DNA of 56,673 bases from Borrelia puertoricensis (GCF_023035875.1 NZ_CP075400.1:1-56673); one strand, 5' to 3'; numbered from the stretch's first letter, positions 1-9,148 are shown. The notes: a model not told the origin generated them from the sequence alone. Numbers and translations are program-made.

Positions 1-40
1 TAGTTTAGTTTTTAATAGTATAAAATACTAGTTAAGCTAA
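1..40. other. left hairpin telomere end
   Basis: The first bases are the exact reverse complement of the last bases of the window. The motif TAGTATA at 16-22 follows a T-rich run, like the conserved box of Borrelia hairpin telomeres that the resolvase ResT recognises. The sequence seems to reach, or nearly reach, the hairpin turn. Confidence 0.85.
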
Positions 41-65
41 TCTTAAAAATCTCATTCTGTACGAT

Positions 66-662
66 TTAGTTTTTATTTCTATGTCTATGCTCATAACACA
101 CTTTTTTAATTGATTCAAATACTTTCTCTTCAGGATCGTTTTCAATAAGAGGAGGTGGTCCTGAAGGAGAACTAGGAGGATTTAAAAACATAAAATAATT
201 ATCAAAAACATCAGTGAGTCTTTTCTCTATTTTATAATAATCTTTTGCATCTATATTAAGCTTTTCATCTCTACCCTCTATATTAAGTGGATTATCTTTG
301 CCATATTTAATATGCTTAAGTAATTCTTTAACTTTTCCCTTATCATTCAGTTTTAATAAAAACCTTTTAATATATCCCTCTATTTTAGATACATCTCCTT
401 GTAAATAAATATCAAAATGACTTGAACCACCCTTAGGTAATTCATTTTTTAACGCATTAACAAAAAAAGTTAATGTATCAAACTCTTCTTTATTAAGCTT
501 AAGATTATCTCTCCAATCTGACTTTAAATTAACATGCCCTAGATTTTGAAATAAATCACCTTTATTATCAGAATTTTTAAATAATTCACAACTTACAAAA
601 CAAATTATACAAAATATAAATACAATTCTATATATAAAATTTATCTTCTCTCTCACACACAA
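66..662 (-). CDS. telomere-proximal lipoprotein of unknown function
   Basis: 198-residue predicted lipoprotein. A basic start is followed by a hydrophobic stretch and a lipobox ending CFVSC near residue 25, so the mature protein would be lipid-anchored. The body is lysine-rich and hydrophilic, with a proline-rich patch (PPSSPSGPPP) near residue 165. The segment around residues 60-120 (KEEFDTLTFFVNALKNELP, then LLKLNDKGKVKELLKHIKY) has a weak Mlp-like feel, but I cannot assign the family. No ATG fits: the frame opens at TTG, with GTG two codons later, and the ribosome site is poor. It is the last gene before the telomere. The right-end copy is frameshifted. Confidence 0.6.
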   Translation of the reverse strand: MCVREKINFIYRIVFIFCIICFVSCELFKNSDNKGDLFQNLGHVNLKSDWRDNLKLNKEEFDTLTFFVNALKNELPKGGSSHFDIYLQGDVSKIEGYIKRFLLKLNDKGKVKELLKHIKYGKDNPLNIEGRDEKLNIDAKDYYKIEKRLTDVFDNYFMFLNPPSSPSGPPPLIENDPEEKVFESIKKVCYEHRHRNKN

Positions 663-744
663 AATCCAACATCAACTTACTTTTTATAAAGTATATCTCA
701 TTATTACTGTTATTCAACAGAATAATAGAAAAACTTTATTTTTA

Positions 745-1569
745 TTATTTAATATTAAGCTTATCTTTTAATCTATTTAATGCCTTATCATCCAATTTGA
801 GTTTACTAATATTTAATGCACCAGAAATAGCTATTATCTCTTCATAAGACAACCTACACCCTTTTAAGATATGATTCTTAAAACTTTTAGTAGCAATAGG
901 CACAAGCTTTTCAATAACATCAAGCAATATTTTGGCATATTCACTCATCTCTTTTGATGAATTTTCACTAACCTCTTTCGATTCATTTAATGCCAACCTT
1001 AATTTGATAAAATGAAAAAGATTATTTAAATCAATCTGCCAATACCATTCAGTATACAAGCTTAAAGGTAAAGCTATTCTAGAAACTTCTTTTGAAACAT
1101 TACTATTTATCATATCTTGATATAACTTGTAACAAGTTTTTTGACTCTCTCTTAAATCACTTAACACATTCTTTGCAAAATTAGCTTCAATTTGATTACT
1201 CTCAATATTTTGTATTTTTAGATCCTCCTCTAAAGGCACATAAAACTCTTCTCTAAGAAAACTATATGAACCAGATACTTCATTAATCCTTGCTGTTCTA
1301 TGTCTCATCCATTGCCTTGCAACAAATATAGGAGCCTTAATATAAAATGTAAAAACCACTTGTTCAAATGGACTTGTGTGCTCATTTCTAACTAAATAAT
1401 CTATAAGTTCAGCATCTGTCCTCCTAATTCTCTCACCTCGATATGAAATCCTTGCTGCATTCAATATTCTCTCCTCACTACCCATATAATCAACAAGTTT
1501 GATAAAGCCTTTATCTAAAACCTTATATTCCTTATTTAATAAATCTTCTCTCTCAATATCAGTATTCAA
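745..1569 (-). CDS. thyX: flavin-dependent thymidylate synthase ThyX
   Basis: 274 residues, the usual ThyX length. ThyX methylates dUMP to dTMP using methylene-tetrahydrofolate, FAD and NADPH, and is a plasmid-borne enzyme in Borrelia. The family signature is present as RHRTARINEVSGSYS near residue 88. Against the usual RHRxxSxNExSxRY it has R where S is typical and S where R is typical. Other hallmarks are NEHTSPFEQVVFTFYIKAP before it and TEWYWQIDLNNLFHFIKLR after it, which covers substrate-binding positions. The start is TTG, about 10 bases after GAGGTG; no in-frame ATG is better placed. The right-end copy carries a frameshift, so this is the intact gene of the pair. Confidence 0.95.
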   Translation of the reverse strand: MNTDIEREDLLNKEYKVLDKGFIKLVDYMGSEERILNAARISYRGERIRRTDAELIDYLVRNEHTSPFEQVVFTFYIKAPIFVARQWMRHRTARINEVSGSYSFLREEFYVPLEEDLKIQNIESNQIEANFAKNVLSDLRESQKTCYKLYQDMINSNVSKEVSRIALPLSLYTEWYWQIDLNNLFHFIKLRLALNESKEVSENSSKEMSEYAKILLDVIEKLVPIATKSFKNHILKGCRLSYEEIIAISGALNISKLKLDDKALNRLKDKLNIK

Positions 1570-1729
1570 AACAATTACACCTCAACACCTTAAAATAATT
1601 CACTAGTTATTCAATTTAAATCATTATATAGTTTTTAGAAACTTATTTAAATAAAATTAAAGAAGGTCCCTTATAAAGGAACTCTTCTTGAAAATACTAA
1701 TATTATAAAATATTTAAATTTTTCAGTCT

Positions 1730-2617
1730 CTATCTTGAAAGATTACCTAGAGCAGACTTTGCCTCACTAATAAGTTCTTCTATTTCTTTTATCTTTGCCA
1801 TTGCTTCAATTAACTTCACAGAAGAAGATTCTAGTTGTTCTAAAGAACTTTCCGCATTACTTCGTGCCTTTCTAGCTAGAAAATCACCATTCCCTCTTCT
1901 TGACCAGTAACTTCTACGTTTGTTATTTCTTAATCTGTCAGTAATAGCTTCTTTTAAAATCTTTTCAGAATCTTCAAAAAAATATTTTGCAGAACTTCTT
2001 TCATTAAGTCCAACCTCAACTTCATTCATAAGCCTCTCGAGATTAGACCTTTCATCATTTAACTTATTTTGCAATTGAGTTAACTTTCTTATCTTTTCTA
2101 TATTTTCCTTACGCTTTTTGGTTAGTGATATTCTTTCACTCTGAATTTTTCCCATTATATCATAAAAATCAGCTCTTCCTCGCTCACATCTATCTTTAAG
2201 CTCAAGTGCATTCTTAATTAATTGCTGGAATCCAGAATCTCCAAGAGCACCTTTTACTTTTTCAATTTCTGCTTGTGCTTCTTTTTCGGATTCAGTACTT
2301 GGAACTAAATCTTTTTCTTCTATTTTTATTACTTCTTCTTGAGGATAGTATGGATACTCTTGCCTAAACACCTCAAATCCCGCATTAACAGGTTTTACTT
2401 CCATGTCTTGTTGTATTTCTACTCCTTCTTCAAGAGAATCTATAACAACTTCTTTTTGTTCCTGATTTCCTTGTTCATGGTTTAAATATTTATTATCTTT
2501 GCTTTCATCTAAAACCTTTTCCCTTACTTCATTTAATAAATCATTAAGGGCATTCATATCACATGATAACAAACATAATAATGCTAACATACATACTGAT
2601 AAAATATTTCTCTTCAT
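1730..2617 (-). CDS. BBK32/FbpC-like surface lipoprotein (fibronectin / complement C1r binding candidate)
   Basis: 295 residues. A signal peptide (MKRNILSVCMLALLCLLSC) gives lipidation at Cys19. Residues ~30-115 are acidic and probably disordered (QEQKEVVIDSLEEG, then RQEYPYYPQEE). Residues ~115-295 are helical and rich in charged coiled-coil sequence, ending YWSRRGNGDFLARKARSNAE and SVKLIEAMAKIKEIEELI. That C-terminal half resembles, from memory, the complement-binding helical domain of B. burgdorferi BBK32 and the relapsing-fever Fbp/CihC proteins. A disordered N-terminus would suit fibronectin binding. The ATG has a strong site (AGGAGGGAG). The role rests on family resemblance. The right-end copy is also intact. 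Confidence 0.65.
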   Translation of the reverse strand: MKRNILSVCMLALLCLLSCDMNALNDLLNEVREKVLDESKDNKYLNHEQGNQEQKEVVIDSLEEGVEIQQDMEVKPVNAGFEVFRQEYPYYPQEEVIKIEEKDLVPSTESEKEAQAEIEKVKGALGDSGFQQLIKNALELKDRCERGRADFYDIMGKIQSERISLTKKRKENIEKIRKLTQLQNKLNDERSNLERLMNEVEVGLNERSSAKYFFEDSEKILKEAITDRLRNNKRRSYWSRRGNGDFLARKARSNAESSLEQLESSSVKLIEAMAKIKEIEELISEAKSALGNLSR

Positions 2618-3067
2618 ATCTCCCTCCTGGGATATTAGATTATTTAATTATTGAATCTCGATATTGAAATACAATAATTACTGACAAATGTACACCCTTT
2701 TATTTTAAATAACAAAAATAAATTCCATAAAACCTCAATTATTCTATTCTGTAATAATTAAAGGTAATTCAAAATTATTTTAATAAGTAAATTTATACAA
2801 TAAAGAACAAAAATATAATCTTAATCTAAAACTTGTAATCAATCACATCCAATTTAAACTTAAAAAAATAAATAATCAAAAAACAATTAACTAAAGTAAA
2901 CATATCATTCAATAAAAACAAAAACTAAGAAACCTGGTTCCTACCTTTACTTTCAGAATAATTTTACTCACTTACTAATCAAAACTAATCTCATAATACT
3001 TACTTACACCTAATTAATATGGAACTGAATAAAAGTTACTGTCTTATCTTTAGTACAAATATCTATA

Positions 3068-3134
3068 TAAATAAAGTCATTTGAGGAAAACGAATCTTAT
3101 AAAAAGAATAGTTTTCCTCAAATGACTTTATTTA
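3068..3134. repeat. perfect 24-bp inverted repeat, orphan copy of the vlp 3' hairpin
   Basis: Arms 3068-3091 and 3111-3134 are perfectly complementary, around a 19-base centre. Each arm combines AAATAAAGTCATT with TGAGGAAAAC. The nearest same-strand vlp sequence is a relic, so no intact gene precedes it. Confidence 0.9.
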
Positions 3135-3156
3135 GTTATATATTTATTTTGTACTA

Positions 3157-3357
3157 GTTATTTATGTTAACTGTTAAAATTGCAGGTGTAATAGCATTTC
3201 AAGATTTATTTTATTATTTAATCGTTTAGTATATCTTCTAATTGCTATTAAAAATACTGTTGAAATTACTTTACAAGCACTAAAAACAGTTCTTGCGATA
3301 GATTAAATGTCTTAGAATTAGCACTAATAACAACACCATTAGCTGCATAAACAGATT
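3157..3357 (-). pseudogene. scrambled class A vlp 3' end relic (left copy)
   Basis: On the minus strand the order is a piece reading KSVYAANGVVISANSKTF (class A tail SANAVNGVAASAVGKTL), then ~70 bases in the opposite orientation whose other strand reads IAIKNTVEITLQALK (class [19 protein letters not shown]), then a forward piece resembling DKSSDSTTPADS. The middle segment is therefore inverted in place. Confidence 0.7.
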
Positions 3358-3499
3358 TATCTTAACCTTTCTTAACATTAAACAAGATTGCTACAGGAAC
3401 AAATAAACTAAATTAACTATAAGAGGTTAAAATACGGTTTGAAGATTCTCTGCATTACTACCGAACTATTCAACTTTTTAATTTCATTACAACTAATAT

Positions 3500-3531
3500 A
3501 GAAGGCAGACTTAGAGATAAGTTTGCCTTCT
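3500..3531 (-). terminator. class D vlp 3' hairpin (left ITR)
   Basis: Arms AGAAGGCAGACTTA and TAAGTTTGCCTTCT pair at 13 of 14 positions around a 4-base loop. It lies ~95 bases beyond the stop of the class D vlp. No long T-run follows, so termination is an inference. Confidence 0.55.
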
Positions 3532-3625
3532 AATCTTAATTTTAAGTAATGAATCTAACTATCTATTTTACTGCTGAGCTGCTGGTTTTGGGGATCTAGC
3601 TTTATCTATTTTTTCTTTTGCTTTC

Positions 3626-4636
3626 TCAAGAACATTCTTTTACTGCCTTCTTAATTATATCCTCTATTGATACCAATAACTTATTTACTGCACTTACTCC
3701 TACTGCTTGTACTACTTTGTCATCATCATTATTATTCGCAGCTAATTTACCATCCTTAACTAAAGAACGTAATGCTATACCTCCTGCTACAGCTGCTGCT
3801 TTAGCTACATCTTTTGCTAACTGACCTGTATCACTTCCTCCTCTTGCAAACTTTAGTGCACTTGTCTGTGCAGTTGCATCAACTGCTAGTGCTGCATCAG
3901 CATCACTTTCTTGTGACTTAACTATTGAAGCTAATATTTCTTCACCACTAACTGCTGCTACTATTGCTGCGGCTTTATCTCCCACAGCTGCTCCTGCATT
4001 AGCACCTGCAGCTAAGACTTTTACTCCATCTTTATTATCTGCATTACCTACTTTTACTGCTACATTTCCAGCTTCTGGCTTTGGAACACCTACCTTACCT
4101 GCTTCTTCTACAATTCCTTTCAATGCATTATATACTTTCTTTAATTCAACATCAGTTGGTGCTGTGCCTTGAGCATTACTTGCAGCCTCACCTACTGGTT
4201 TAGCATCACCGATATCTTTTAAAGAGTCCAAATGAGTTTTTAATGTGTTTAAAATAGACTTAGCAGAATCAACTGCACTTCTAATTATCTTGTTTAGCTC
4301 ACCTTTATCAAGCTCTGTCTCTGACTTTTTTGCTATCTTTTCTAATTCTGTTGATGCGTCTCCAAGCTTAGCACCTAAGCTGTTAAAATACCCTCCTACA
4401 TCCTCTTTCTTTGTAGTTGATTTAGCAGTAAAACCTAATGTACCAGAAAGTAGCTCTAAAAATGCATAAAAAGCATTCTTAGCACTTCTACCTACATCCA
4501 TGAGAACAGAACTTAAACTGCTCCCTCCTGTAGCTGCCCCGCCACCATTAGCCGAATCAACCGACTGTTGTCCACTGCCACAACTAAGAAGTAAAAATAA
4601 AGTCAAAAATAACGCACATAAAGTAATTCTTTTCAT
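3626..4636 (-). CDS. vlp: class D variable large protein, C-terminus truncated by frameshift (left ITR)
   Basis: 336 residues from the ATG that follows GGAGGCACGTGATA; an upstream in-frame start exists but has no ribosome site. The signal peptide [19 protein letters not shown] gives lipidation at Cys19 and a surface lipoprotein of the relapsing-fever variable major protein family. The mature start reads GSGQQSVDSANGGGAATGG, then class D MDVGRSAKNAFYAFLELLS. An extra A at 3638-3641 shifts the frame, so the protein ends EDIIKKAVKECS instead of running ~17 residues further (compare KNVLEQAKAKIDEARTPKP). A second extra A lies just beyond. Both ITR copies share this lesion. Probably a silent donor. 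Confidence 0.85.
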   Translation of the reverse strand: MKRITLCALFLTLFLLLSCGSGQQSVDSANGGGAATGGSSLSSVLMDVGRSAKNAFYAFLELLSGTLGFTAKSTTKKEDVGGYFNSLGAKLGDASTELEKIAKKSETELDKGELNKIIRSAVDSAKSILNTLKTHLDSLKDIGDAKPVGEAASNAQGTAPTDVELKKVYNALKGIVEEAGKVGVPKPEAGNVAVKVGNADNKDGVKVLAAGANAGAAVGDKAAAIVAAVSGEEILASIVKSQESDADAALAVDATAQTSALKFARGGSDTGQLAKDVAKAAAVAGGIALRSLVKDGKLAANNNDDDKVVQAVGVSAVNKLLVSIEDIIKKAVKECS

Positions 4637-4682
4637 TATCACGTGCCTCCTTTTTACCTCAGAAAGACTATATAAACACAAA

Positions 4683-4717
4683 AGGAAAACAATTCTTATG
4701 AAAAGAAAAGTTTTCCT
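4683..4717 (-). terminator. class A/B/C vlp 3' hairpin
   Basis: Arms AGGAAAAC and GTTTTCCT, with T4 following on the minus strand. It lies 3' of the class B vlp ending at 4761. The flank towards the gene carries AAATAAAGTCATT on the minus strand. Confidence 0.75.
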
Positions 4718-4760
4718 CAAATGACTTTATTTAGTTATGTATATTGTTATTAAATTCTAA

Positions 4761-5816
4761 CTAGTTTTTCTTAGCTTCAGAAGCCTGATTATCATTAGTT
4801 AAAGTAGTATCAGTAGGATTAATATTCATAGCATCTTTAATAGTTTTAAGGCCTGAGTCAATAGTATTTCTTATTGCTATTGTTAAAGTATCTAATGCTT
4901 TAGTAACTGCACTTATTGCTGCACCTTTAACTGCAGTAACAGCATCATCAGCAGCAGCACTAGGACCAGCAAATTTACCATTCTTAGCCATCGCTCGCAG
5001 TGCTATACCTCCTGCAATAGTAGCATCTTTAGGGGCAGCTCCAGCATTCTGAGAAGTAGCTAATTTAACAGCATCACCATCATCCTTAATCATAGCTTGT
5101 AAAATGTCAGCGCCAGTTACAGCCCCAACAGCTTTAGCAGCATCAGCTGCAACCTTTTTTGAATTGTTAACATCACCAACAGCTCCCGCACCAGTAGCAA
5201 ATAATTTACCTGATTCACCATCCCCAGCAGCAGCGGTTCTTGCAGTAGAACCATCACTAGCCTTTTTATCATCCCCAGCATCGGAATTTCCTTTTTTTTC
5301 ACCAAGTACCACATCTACAATTGATTTAATACCCTTTACTAGTTTATCGACTTCACTACCAGCAGCACCACCGTTATTCTGAGCAGCAACATTACCAAGC
5401 AGGTCATTACTATCAGTACCAATAGCCTCACTAGCAGTCTTAGCACCCTGGATTATTTGATCAAGAGTATTAGTAATTAGAGATTTTACAGCGGTATCAG
5501 TAGCCTCTGCATTAGGATTATTATCAGATTTCATGTCAGCAACAATTTTCTCAAGAGATGTCTTAGTAGATGAAAGAGTATCATGCATAGTCTTAAAATA
5601 GTTCCCAACATCAGATTTTTTAGTAGTAGTATTAAAACCTAAAACCCCTCCAACCATATCAGAAAGGGAAGTAAAAACATTTAAGAAATCATTACCTAAA
5701 CTAATCACAGACTTTAAGAACCTACTCTGAGGATCTTCCATCTTAGTAGTACCACTGCCACAGCCAAGAAGTAAAAATAAAGTCAAAAATAACGCACATA
5801 AAGTAATTCTTTTCAT
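4761..5816 (-). CDS. vlp: class B variable large protein, intact (left ITR)
   Basis: 351 residues, with ATG 9 bases after GGAGG; the upstream GTG is too close to that site. The lipoprotein signal [19 protein letters not shown] is followed by [14 protein letters not shown] and the class B block [19 protein letters not shown]. The middle is alanine/glycine-rich and variable ([19 protein letters not shown]). The conserved late blocks [36 protein letters not shown] and [19 protein letters not shown] follow. It is identical at protein level to 50861-51916. It is one of the few archive vlps with every translational element. No promoter was seen. Confidence 0.93.
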   Translation of the reverse strand: MKRITLCALFLTLFLLLGCGSGTTKMEDPQSRFLKSVISLGNDFLNVFTSLSDMVGGVLGFNTTTKKSDVGNYFKTMHDTLSSTKTSLEKIVADMKSDNNPNAEATDTAVKSLITNTLDQIIQGAKTASEAIGTDSNDLLGNVAAQNNGGAAGSEVDKLVKGIKSIVDVVLGEKKGNSDAGDDKKASDGSTARTAAAGDGESGKLFATGAGAVGDVNNSKKVAADAAKAVGAVTGADILQAMIKDDGDAVKLATSQNAGAAPKDATIAGGIALRAMAKNGKFAGPSAAADDAVTAVKGAAISAVTKALDTLTIAIRNTIDSGLKTIKDAMNINPTDTTLTNDNQASEAKKN

Positions 5817-5862
5817 TATCACGTGCCTCCTTATTACCTCAGGAAGTCAAGATATAAATAAA

Positions 5863-5897
5863 AGGAAAACAATTCTTATAAAAAGAAGAGTTTTCCT
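5863..5897 (-). terminator. class A/B/C vlp 3' hairpin
   Basis: Arms AGGAAAAC and GTTTTCCT, 3' of the class A cassette ending at 5946. It lies just inside the left ITR boundary on its unique side. Confidence 0.75.
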
Positions 5898-5945
5898 CAA
5901 ATGACTTTATTTAGTTATGTATGTTTTATTGATAATTATTTATTA

Positions 5946-7019
5946 TTACCTACCAATTGCTGTTTCTGCGGGTGTAGTAGAATCTACAGATTTATCTTCT
6001 TGTGTAACTGTAGCAAGAGCATCACTAATTGTCTTTAAACCACTATCAACAGTATTTCTTATTGCTATTATTAGAGTACTTAAAGTCTTACCAACAGCAC
6101 TAGCAGTTGCCCCATTAACTGCATGAGCAGATTTTGCTTCATTCTTAGCAGCAAACTTACCATCTTTAGCCATTGCCCGAAGTGCAATACCAGCAGCAAT
6201 AACAGCGTCTTTCTTTGCAGCATCTTTAATTTCTTTTTTGCCGTTAACAGCCGGAGCAATAGCAATCTCAGCAGCATCTGTAGCTTTTTCAATTCCATCA
6301 GTACTATTTGCAGTAGGATTTTCTGTGGATTTAGCAATAGCTTGCAAAATGTCAGCCCCGGTCACTGAACCAATACTAGCTGATGCCTTTGCAATATTTT
6401 CTTCTTTAGCATCATCTTTACCATTCGCATCAGCAAATAGATTACCAACATCCTTTTTATCATCCTCTCCTGTTTTAGTAGCACCTGCATCACCCTTATC
6501 TTTTAAAACCAAATCAACAATAGTTTTAATTCCTTTAACTAAGGAGATAACAGAGTCTTTGTCAGCAGGAGTAGCCCCATGTCCAGCCGAAGTAGCATTA
6601 CCAATAGCATCGTTACCAGTAGCCCCAGTAGCAGCAGTCTTAGCCCCATCAGCGATCTTGTCTAATGTGTTAGTGATAAAGTTATCAACAACTTCCTTTA
6701 TCTTTAGATAGTTACCATTCTTTTCAACTTGATCTTGTAATTTCTCTTTAACTGTGTTCATAGCTTTTTCAATAGAAGTGAAATAGTTACCAATATCAGA
6801 TTTCTTAGTCTCAGCCTTAATACCAAAAGCCCCAGTAATCATATCAGAAAGAGAAGTAAAAACATCTAAGAACCCTTTACCTAAATTAGCAATAGAGTTT
6901 AAGAATGTGGTTTTAGGATCCTCAGCACTAGTAGTACCACTGCCACAACTAAGAAGTATAATAAAGAAGTAAAAGAAGTAAATAGAGAATAAAGGAACAA
7001 AAAAAGCTAAGAGAAGCAA
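5946..7019 (-). CDS. vlp: class A vlp cassette with an improvised hydrophobic N-terminus
   Basis: The vlp homology begins at about the lipobox (Cys codon 6945-6947): [16 protein letters not shown], then [19 protein letters not shown]. The normal [10 protein letters not shown] leader and its ribosome site are missing. Upstream DNA is the 3' region of the preceding vsp. By chance its frame is open and reads MLLLAFFVPLFSIYFFYFF into LLSC from a TTG. That is hydrophobic but lacks the basic N-region of a signal peptide. The body is complete to the class A tail ([19 protein letters not shown], then TPAETAIGR). I take it as a start-less donor cassette; real translation is doubtful. Confidence 0.8.
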   Translation of the reverse strand: MLLLAFFVPLFSIYFFYFFIILLSCGSGTTSAEDPKTTFLNSIANLGKGFLDVFTSLSDMITGAFGIKAETKKSDIGNYFTSIEKAMNTVKEKLQDQVEKNGNYLKIKEVVDNFITNTLDKIADGAKTAATGATGNDAIGNATSAGHGATPADKDSVISLVKGIKTIVDLVLKDKGDAGATKTGEDDKKDVGNLFADANGKDDAKEENIAKASASIGSVTGADILQAIAKSTENPTANSTDGIEKATDAAEIAIAPAVNGKKEIKDAAKKDAVIAAGIALRAMAKDGKFAAKNEAKSAHAVNGATASAVGKTLSTLIIAIRNTVDSGLKTISDALATVTQEDKSVDSTTPAETAIGR

Positions 7020-7028
7020 ACTCCTAGC
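6999..7028 (-). terminator. vsp 3' hairpin with T-run
   Basis: On the minus strand GCTAGGAG and CTCTTAGC pair, with one G-T pair, followed by T7. This is a standard intrinsic terminator for the vsp ending at 7114. The flank carries AAATAAAGTC. Confidence 0.8.
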
Positions 7029-7113
7029 TTATTATTTATAGACTTTATTTTATAAGAAAATAACGATTGATTAAAAAGTAATCATTATAATAGTTAATTA
7101 ACTTGTTTATCCC

Positions 7114-7749
7114 TTAGGTGTTAGCGGGTTTAGAAGAAGTTGTAAGCTCATTAATTGAAGCTGTTACTGCAGCGTCTGCAGCTGTTAACAATGCATCAAT
7201 TGCTGTGTTTAGTTCACCGAGCTCTTCCTTACCTTTACCTCCAGTATTATCATTTTTATCTATAGCTTTTTTTGCATCAGCATCAGAAGCATCTTCTTTA
7301 CCAAGAGCTGCATTCTCACCTTTCAATTTGTCTAAGAATTTTTTACTTGATTGCTCAGCAGCAGTAACCTTTGCCTTAAGTGACTCAGGGAGTTTAGCTG
7401 ACTGCTTTAATGATTTCAACTTGGTTTCTACAGTCAATATTACTTGAAACACCCCAGCAAGTAACGCTCCATTATGACCAGAATTGGTAGTATCAAGCTC
7501 ATAAGAATCTTTAATTTTCGCTCCAATAGCTTTAGCAAGGTCATCAATAGACTTAACTAAAGAATGAACTTCTTTAACATCTTTAGCAAAAGCAACAGAA
7601 TCTGTAATGTTCTTAGTTATTTTAGCTAGGTCAATAACAGAACCATCAGATTTAGCCACTTCATCATCTTTAAGATTTTTTCCTGAATTATTACAAGATA
7701 AGAGTAAAAATAAAGTCATTAATAACGCACATAAAGTAATTCTTTTCAT
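7114..7749 (-). CDS. vsp: variable small protein (Vsp)
   Basis: 211 residues of the Vsp/OspC-like family: small, mainly helical, dimeric surface lipoproteins. The ATG follows GGAGGCACGTGATA. The signal [19 protein letters not shown] gives lipidation at Cys19, then NNSGKNLKDDEVAKSDGS. The family block [19 protein letters not shown] and SLVKSIDDLAKAIGAKI follow. The variable middle is alanine/lysine-rich, and the tail has LNTAIDALLTAADAAVTAS. It is complete and has a full leader. A class A vlp cassette without a leader follows directly downstream. No promoter is visible. Confidence 0.93.
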   Translation of the reverse strand: MKRITLCALLMTLFLLLSCNNSGKNLKDDEVAKSDGSVIDLAKITKNITDSVAFAKDVKEVHSLVKSIDDLAKAIGAKIKDSYELDTTNSGHNGALLAGVFQVILTVETKLKSLKQSAKLPESLKAKVTAAEQSSKKFLDKLKGENAALGKEDASDADAKKAIDKNDNTGGKGKEELGELNTAIDALLTAADAAVTASINELTTSSKPANT

Positions 7750-7796
7750 TATCACGTGCCTCCTTATTACATCACAAGGGCAAAAATACAAACAAA

Positions 7797-7831
7797 AGGA
7801 AAACAATTCTCACAAAGATAAAAGTTTTCCT
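7797..7831 (-). terminator. class A/B/C vlp 3' hairpin
   Basis: Arms AGGAAAAC and GTTTTCCT, with T4 on the minus strand, 3' of the class A cassette ending at 7874 and upstream of the vsp start at 7749. Confidence 0.75.
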
Positions 7832-7873
7832 CAAATGACTTTATTTAGTTATGTATATTTTAATAATTATTTA

Positions 7874-8905
7874 TTATTGCTGGCTACCGGTTGCTGAGTC
7901 TGCAGGTGTAGTAGAATCTAAAGATTTATCTTCTTGTGTAACTGTAGCAAGAGCATCACTAATTGTCTTTAAACCACTATCAACAGTATTTCTTATTGCT
8001 ATTATTAGAGTCCTTAAAGTCTTACCAACAGCATTAGCTGCTATTCCATTGACTGCATTGGCAGATTTCTCTTCATTCTTAGCAGCAAATTTACCATCCT
8101 TAGCCATAGCTCTCAGTGCAATACCTGCAGCAATAACAGCGTCTTTCTTTGCTGAATCTTCTTTAATTTCCGTCTTGTTAACAGCAGGAACAATAGCGAT
8201 CTCAGCTGCATCTTTGGCTTTTTCAATTCCATTAGCATTATCAACTTGAGGATCTTCTTTAGAGTTAGCAATAGCTTGTAAAATATCAGCACCAGTTACA
8301 GCTCCAATGCTAGCTGATGCCTTTGCAATATTTTCTTCTTTTGAACCATCTTTACCAGCATCATTAATAAAAAGATTACCAACGTCCTTTTTATCATCCC
8401 CTGTTTTATTAGCTCCTGCATCCCCCTCATCCTTTTTTAGAACCACTTCAACAATAGTCTTAATCCCTTTAACAAGAGAAACAACTGAATCCTTACTAGC
8501 AGGAGTAGCCCCATGTCCAGTTGCAGTAGCATTACCAATAACATCACCAGTAGCCCCTTTAGCAGCTTCTTTAGCCCCATCAGCAATCTTGTCTAATGTG
8601 TTAGTGATAAAGGTATCAACAACTTCCTTTATCTTTTGATATTTACCATTCTCTGCCACGACAGTGTTTAATTTCTTTTTAACAGATGTCATAGTGTTTT
8701 CAATAGAAGTGAAATACTTACCAATATCTTCCTTTTTAGTCTCAGCATTAATACCCAAAGCCCCAGTAATCATATCACTAAGAGAAGTAAAAACATCTAA
8801 GAACCCTTTACCTAAATTAGCAATAGAAGTTAAGAAAGTGGTTTTAGGATCCTCCATCTTAGTAGTACCACTTCCACAGCCAAGAAGTAAAAATAAGTAA
8901 TCCAA
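7874..8905 (-). CDS. vlp: class A vlp cassette lacking leader and start codon
   Basis: Homology starts at [20 protein letters not shown] and runs uninterrupted to the class A tail (TPADSATGSQQ). Upstream is vsp 3' DNA, so the [10 protein letters not shown] part and ribosome site are absent. The only in-frame opening is a TTG giving MDYLFLLLGC, without basic residues or a ribosome site. Conserved blocks present are [56 protein letters not shown] and [19 protein letters not shown]. It would become a full gene only after recombination that supplies a leader. Confidence 0.82.
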   Translation of the reverse strand: MDYLFLLLGCGSGTTKMEDPKTTFLTSIANLGKGFLDVFTSLSDMITGALGINAETKKEDIGKYFTSIENTMTSVKKKLNTVVAENGKYQKIKEVVDTFITNTLDKIADGAKEAAKGATGDVIGNATATGHGATPASKDSVVSLVKGIKTIVEVVLKKDEGDAGANKTGDDKKDVGNLFINDAGKDGSKEENIAKASASIGAVTGADILQAIANSKEDPQVDNANGIEKAKDAAEIAIVPAVNKTEIKEDSAKKDAVIAAGIALRAMAKDGKFAAKNEEKSANAVNGIAANAVGKTLRTLIIAIRNTVDSGLKTISDALATVTQEDKSLDSTTPADSATGSQQ

Positions 8906-9034
8906 GTTATTATTAAGAGATAAAACAAGATAAAAGCAATGAATAAAAATAAGTCTAAAAGATAAAAGAAATCATAAAAAATCTAAAGAAGTATAATAAA
9001 GTAGTAAAGGAAGTAAAGGAAGAATTAAAGAAAC

Positions 9035-9064
9035 AAAAAAAGCTAAGAGAAGAATACTCCTAGC
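9035..9064 (-). terminator. vsp 3' hairpin with T-run
   Basis: GCTAGGAG/CTCTTAGC stem with a T7 tail on the minus strand, 3' of the vsp ending at 9149. Confidence 0.8.
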
Positions 9065-9148
9065 TTATTATTTATAGACTTTATTTTATCAGATAATTAC
9101 GACTAATTAAAAAGTAATCTTATAGTAATAAATTAACTTGTTTATCCC

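Larger units (their letters stand above)
2618..3499. other. ~0.9 kb intergenic region with vlp relic and palindrome (left copy)
   Basis: No credible gene. 2618-3065 is very AT-rich upstream sequence of the Fbp-like gene, T-rich on its coding strand. A 24-bp-armed palindrome occupies 3068-3134. 3157-3357 is a scrambled class A vlp relic, described separately. 3357-3499 holds further weak vlp-like fragments. Confidence 0.7.
1..5837. repeat. left copy of 5.84 kb inverted terminal repeat
   Basis: This segment is the reverse complement of 50840-56673. The differences I found are three single-base deletions in A/T runs of the right copy. It spans a lipoprotein gene, thyX, an Fbp-like gene, a vlp relic, a class D vlp and a class B vlp. 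The inner boundary falls just upstream of the ribosome site of the class B vlp: the sequences agree through GTAATAAGGAGG and then diverge. Confidence 0.93.

Noticed and set aside
4637..4720. Upstream in-frame extensions of vlp/vsp leaders (for example beginning [19 protein letters not shown])
   Set aside because: They read through the 3' hairpin of the previous gene, lack a ribosome site, and bypass the well-placed GGAGG before MKRITLC.
5117..5314. Leucine-rich frame on the same strand as a class B vlp
   Set aside because: Out-of-frame shadow; the identical frame appears in the other ITR copy at 51363-51560.
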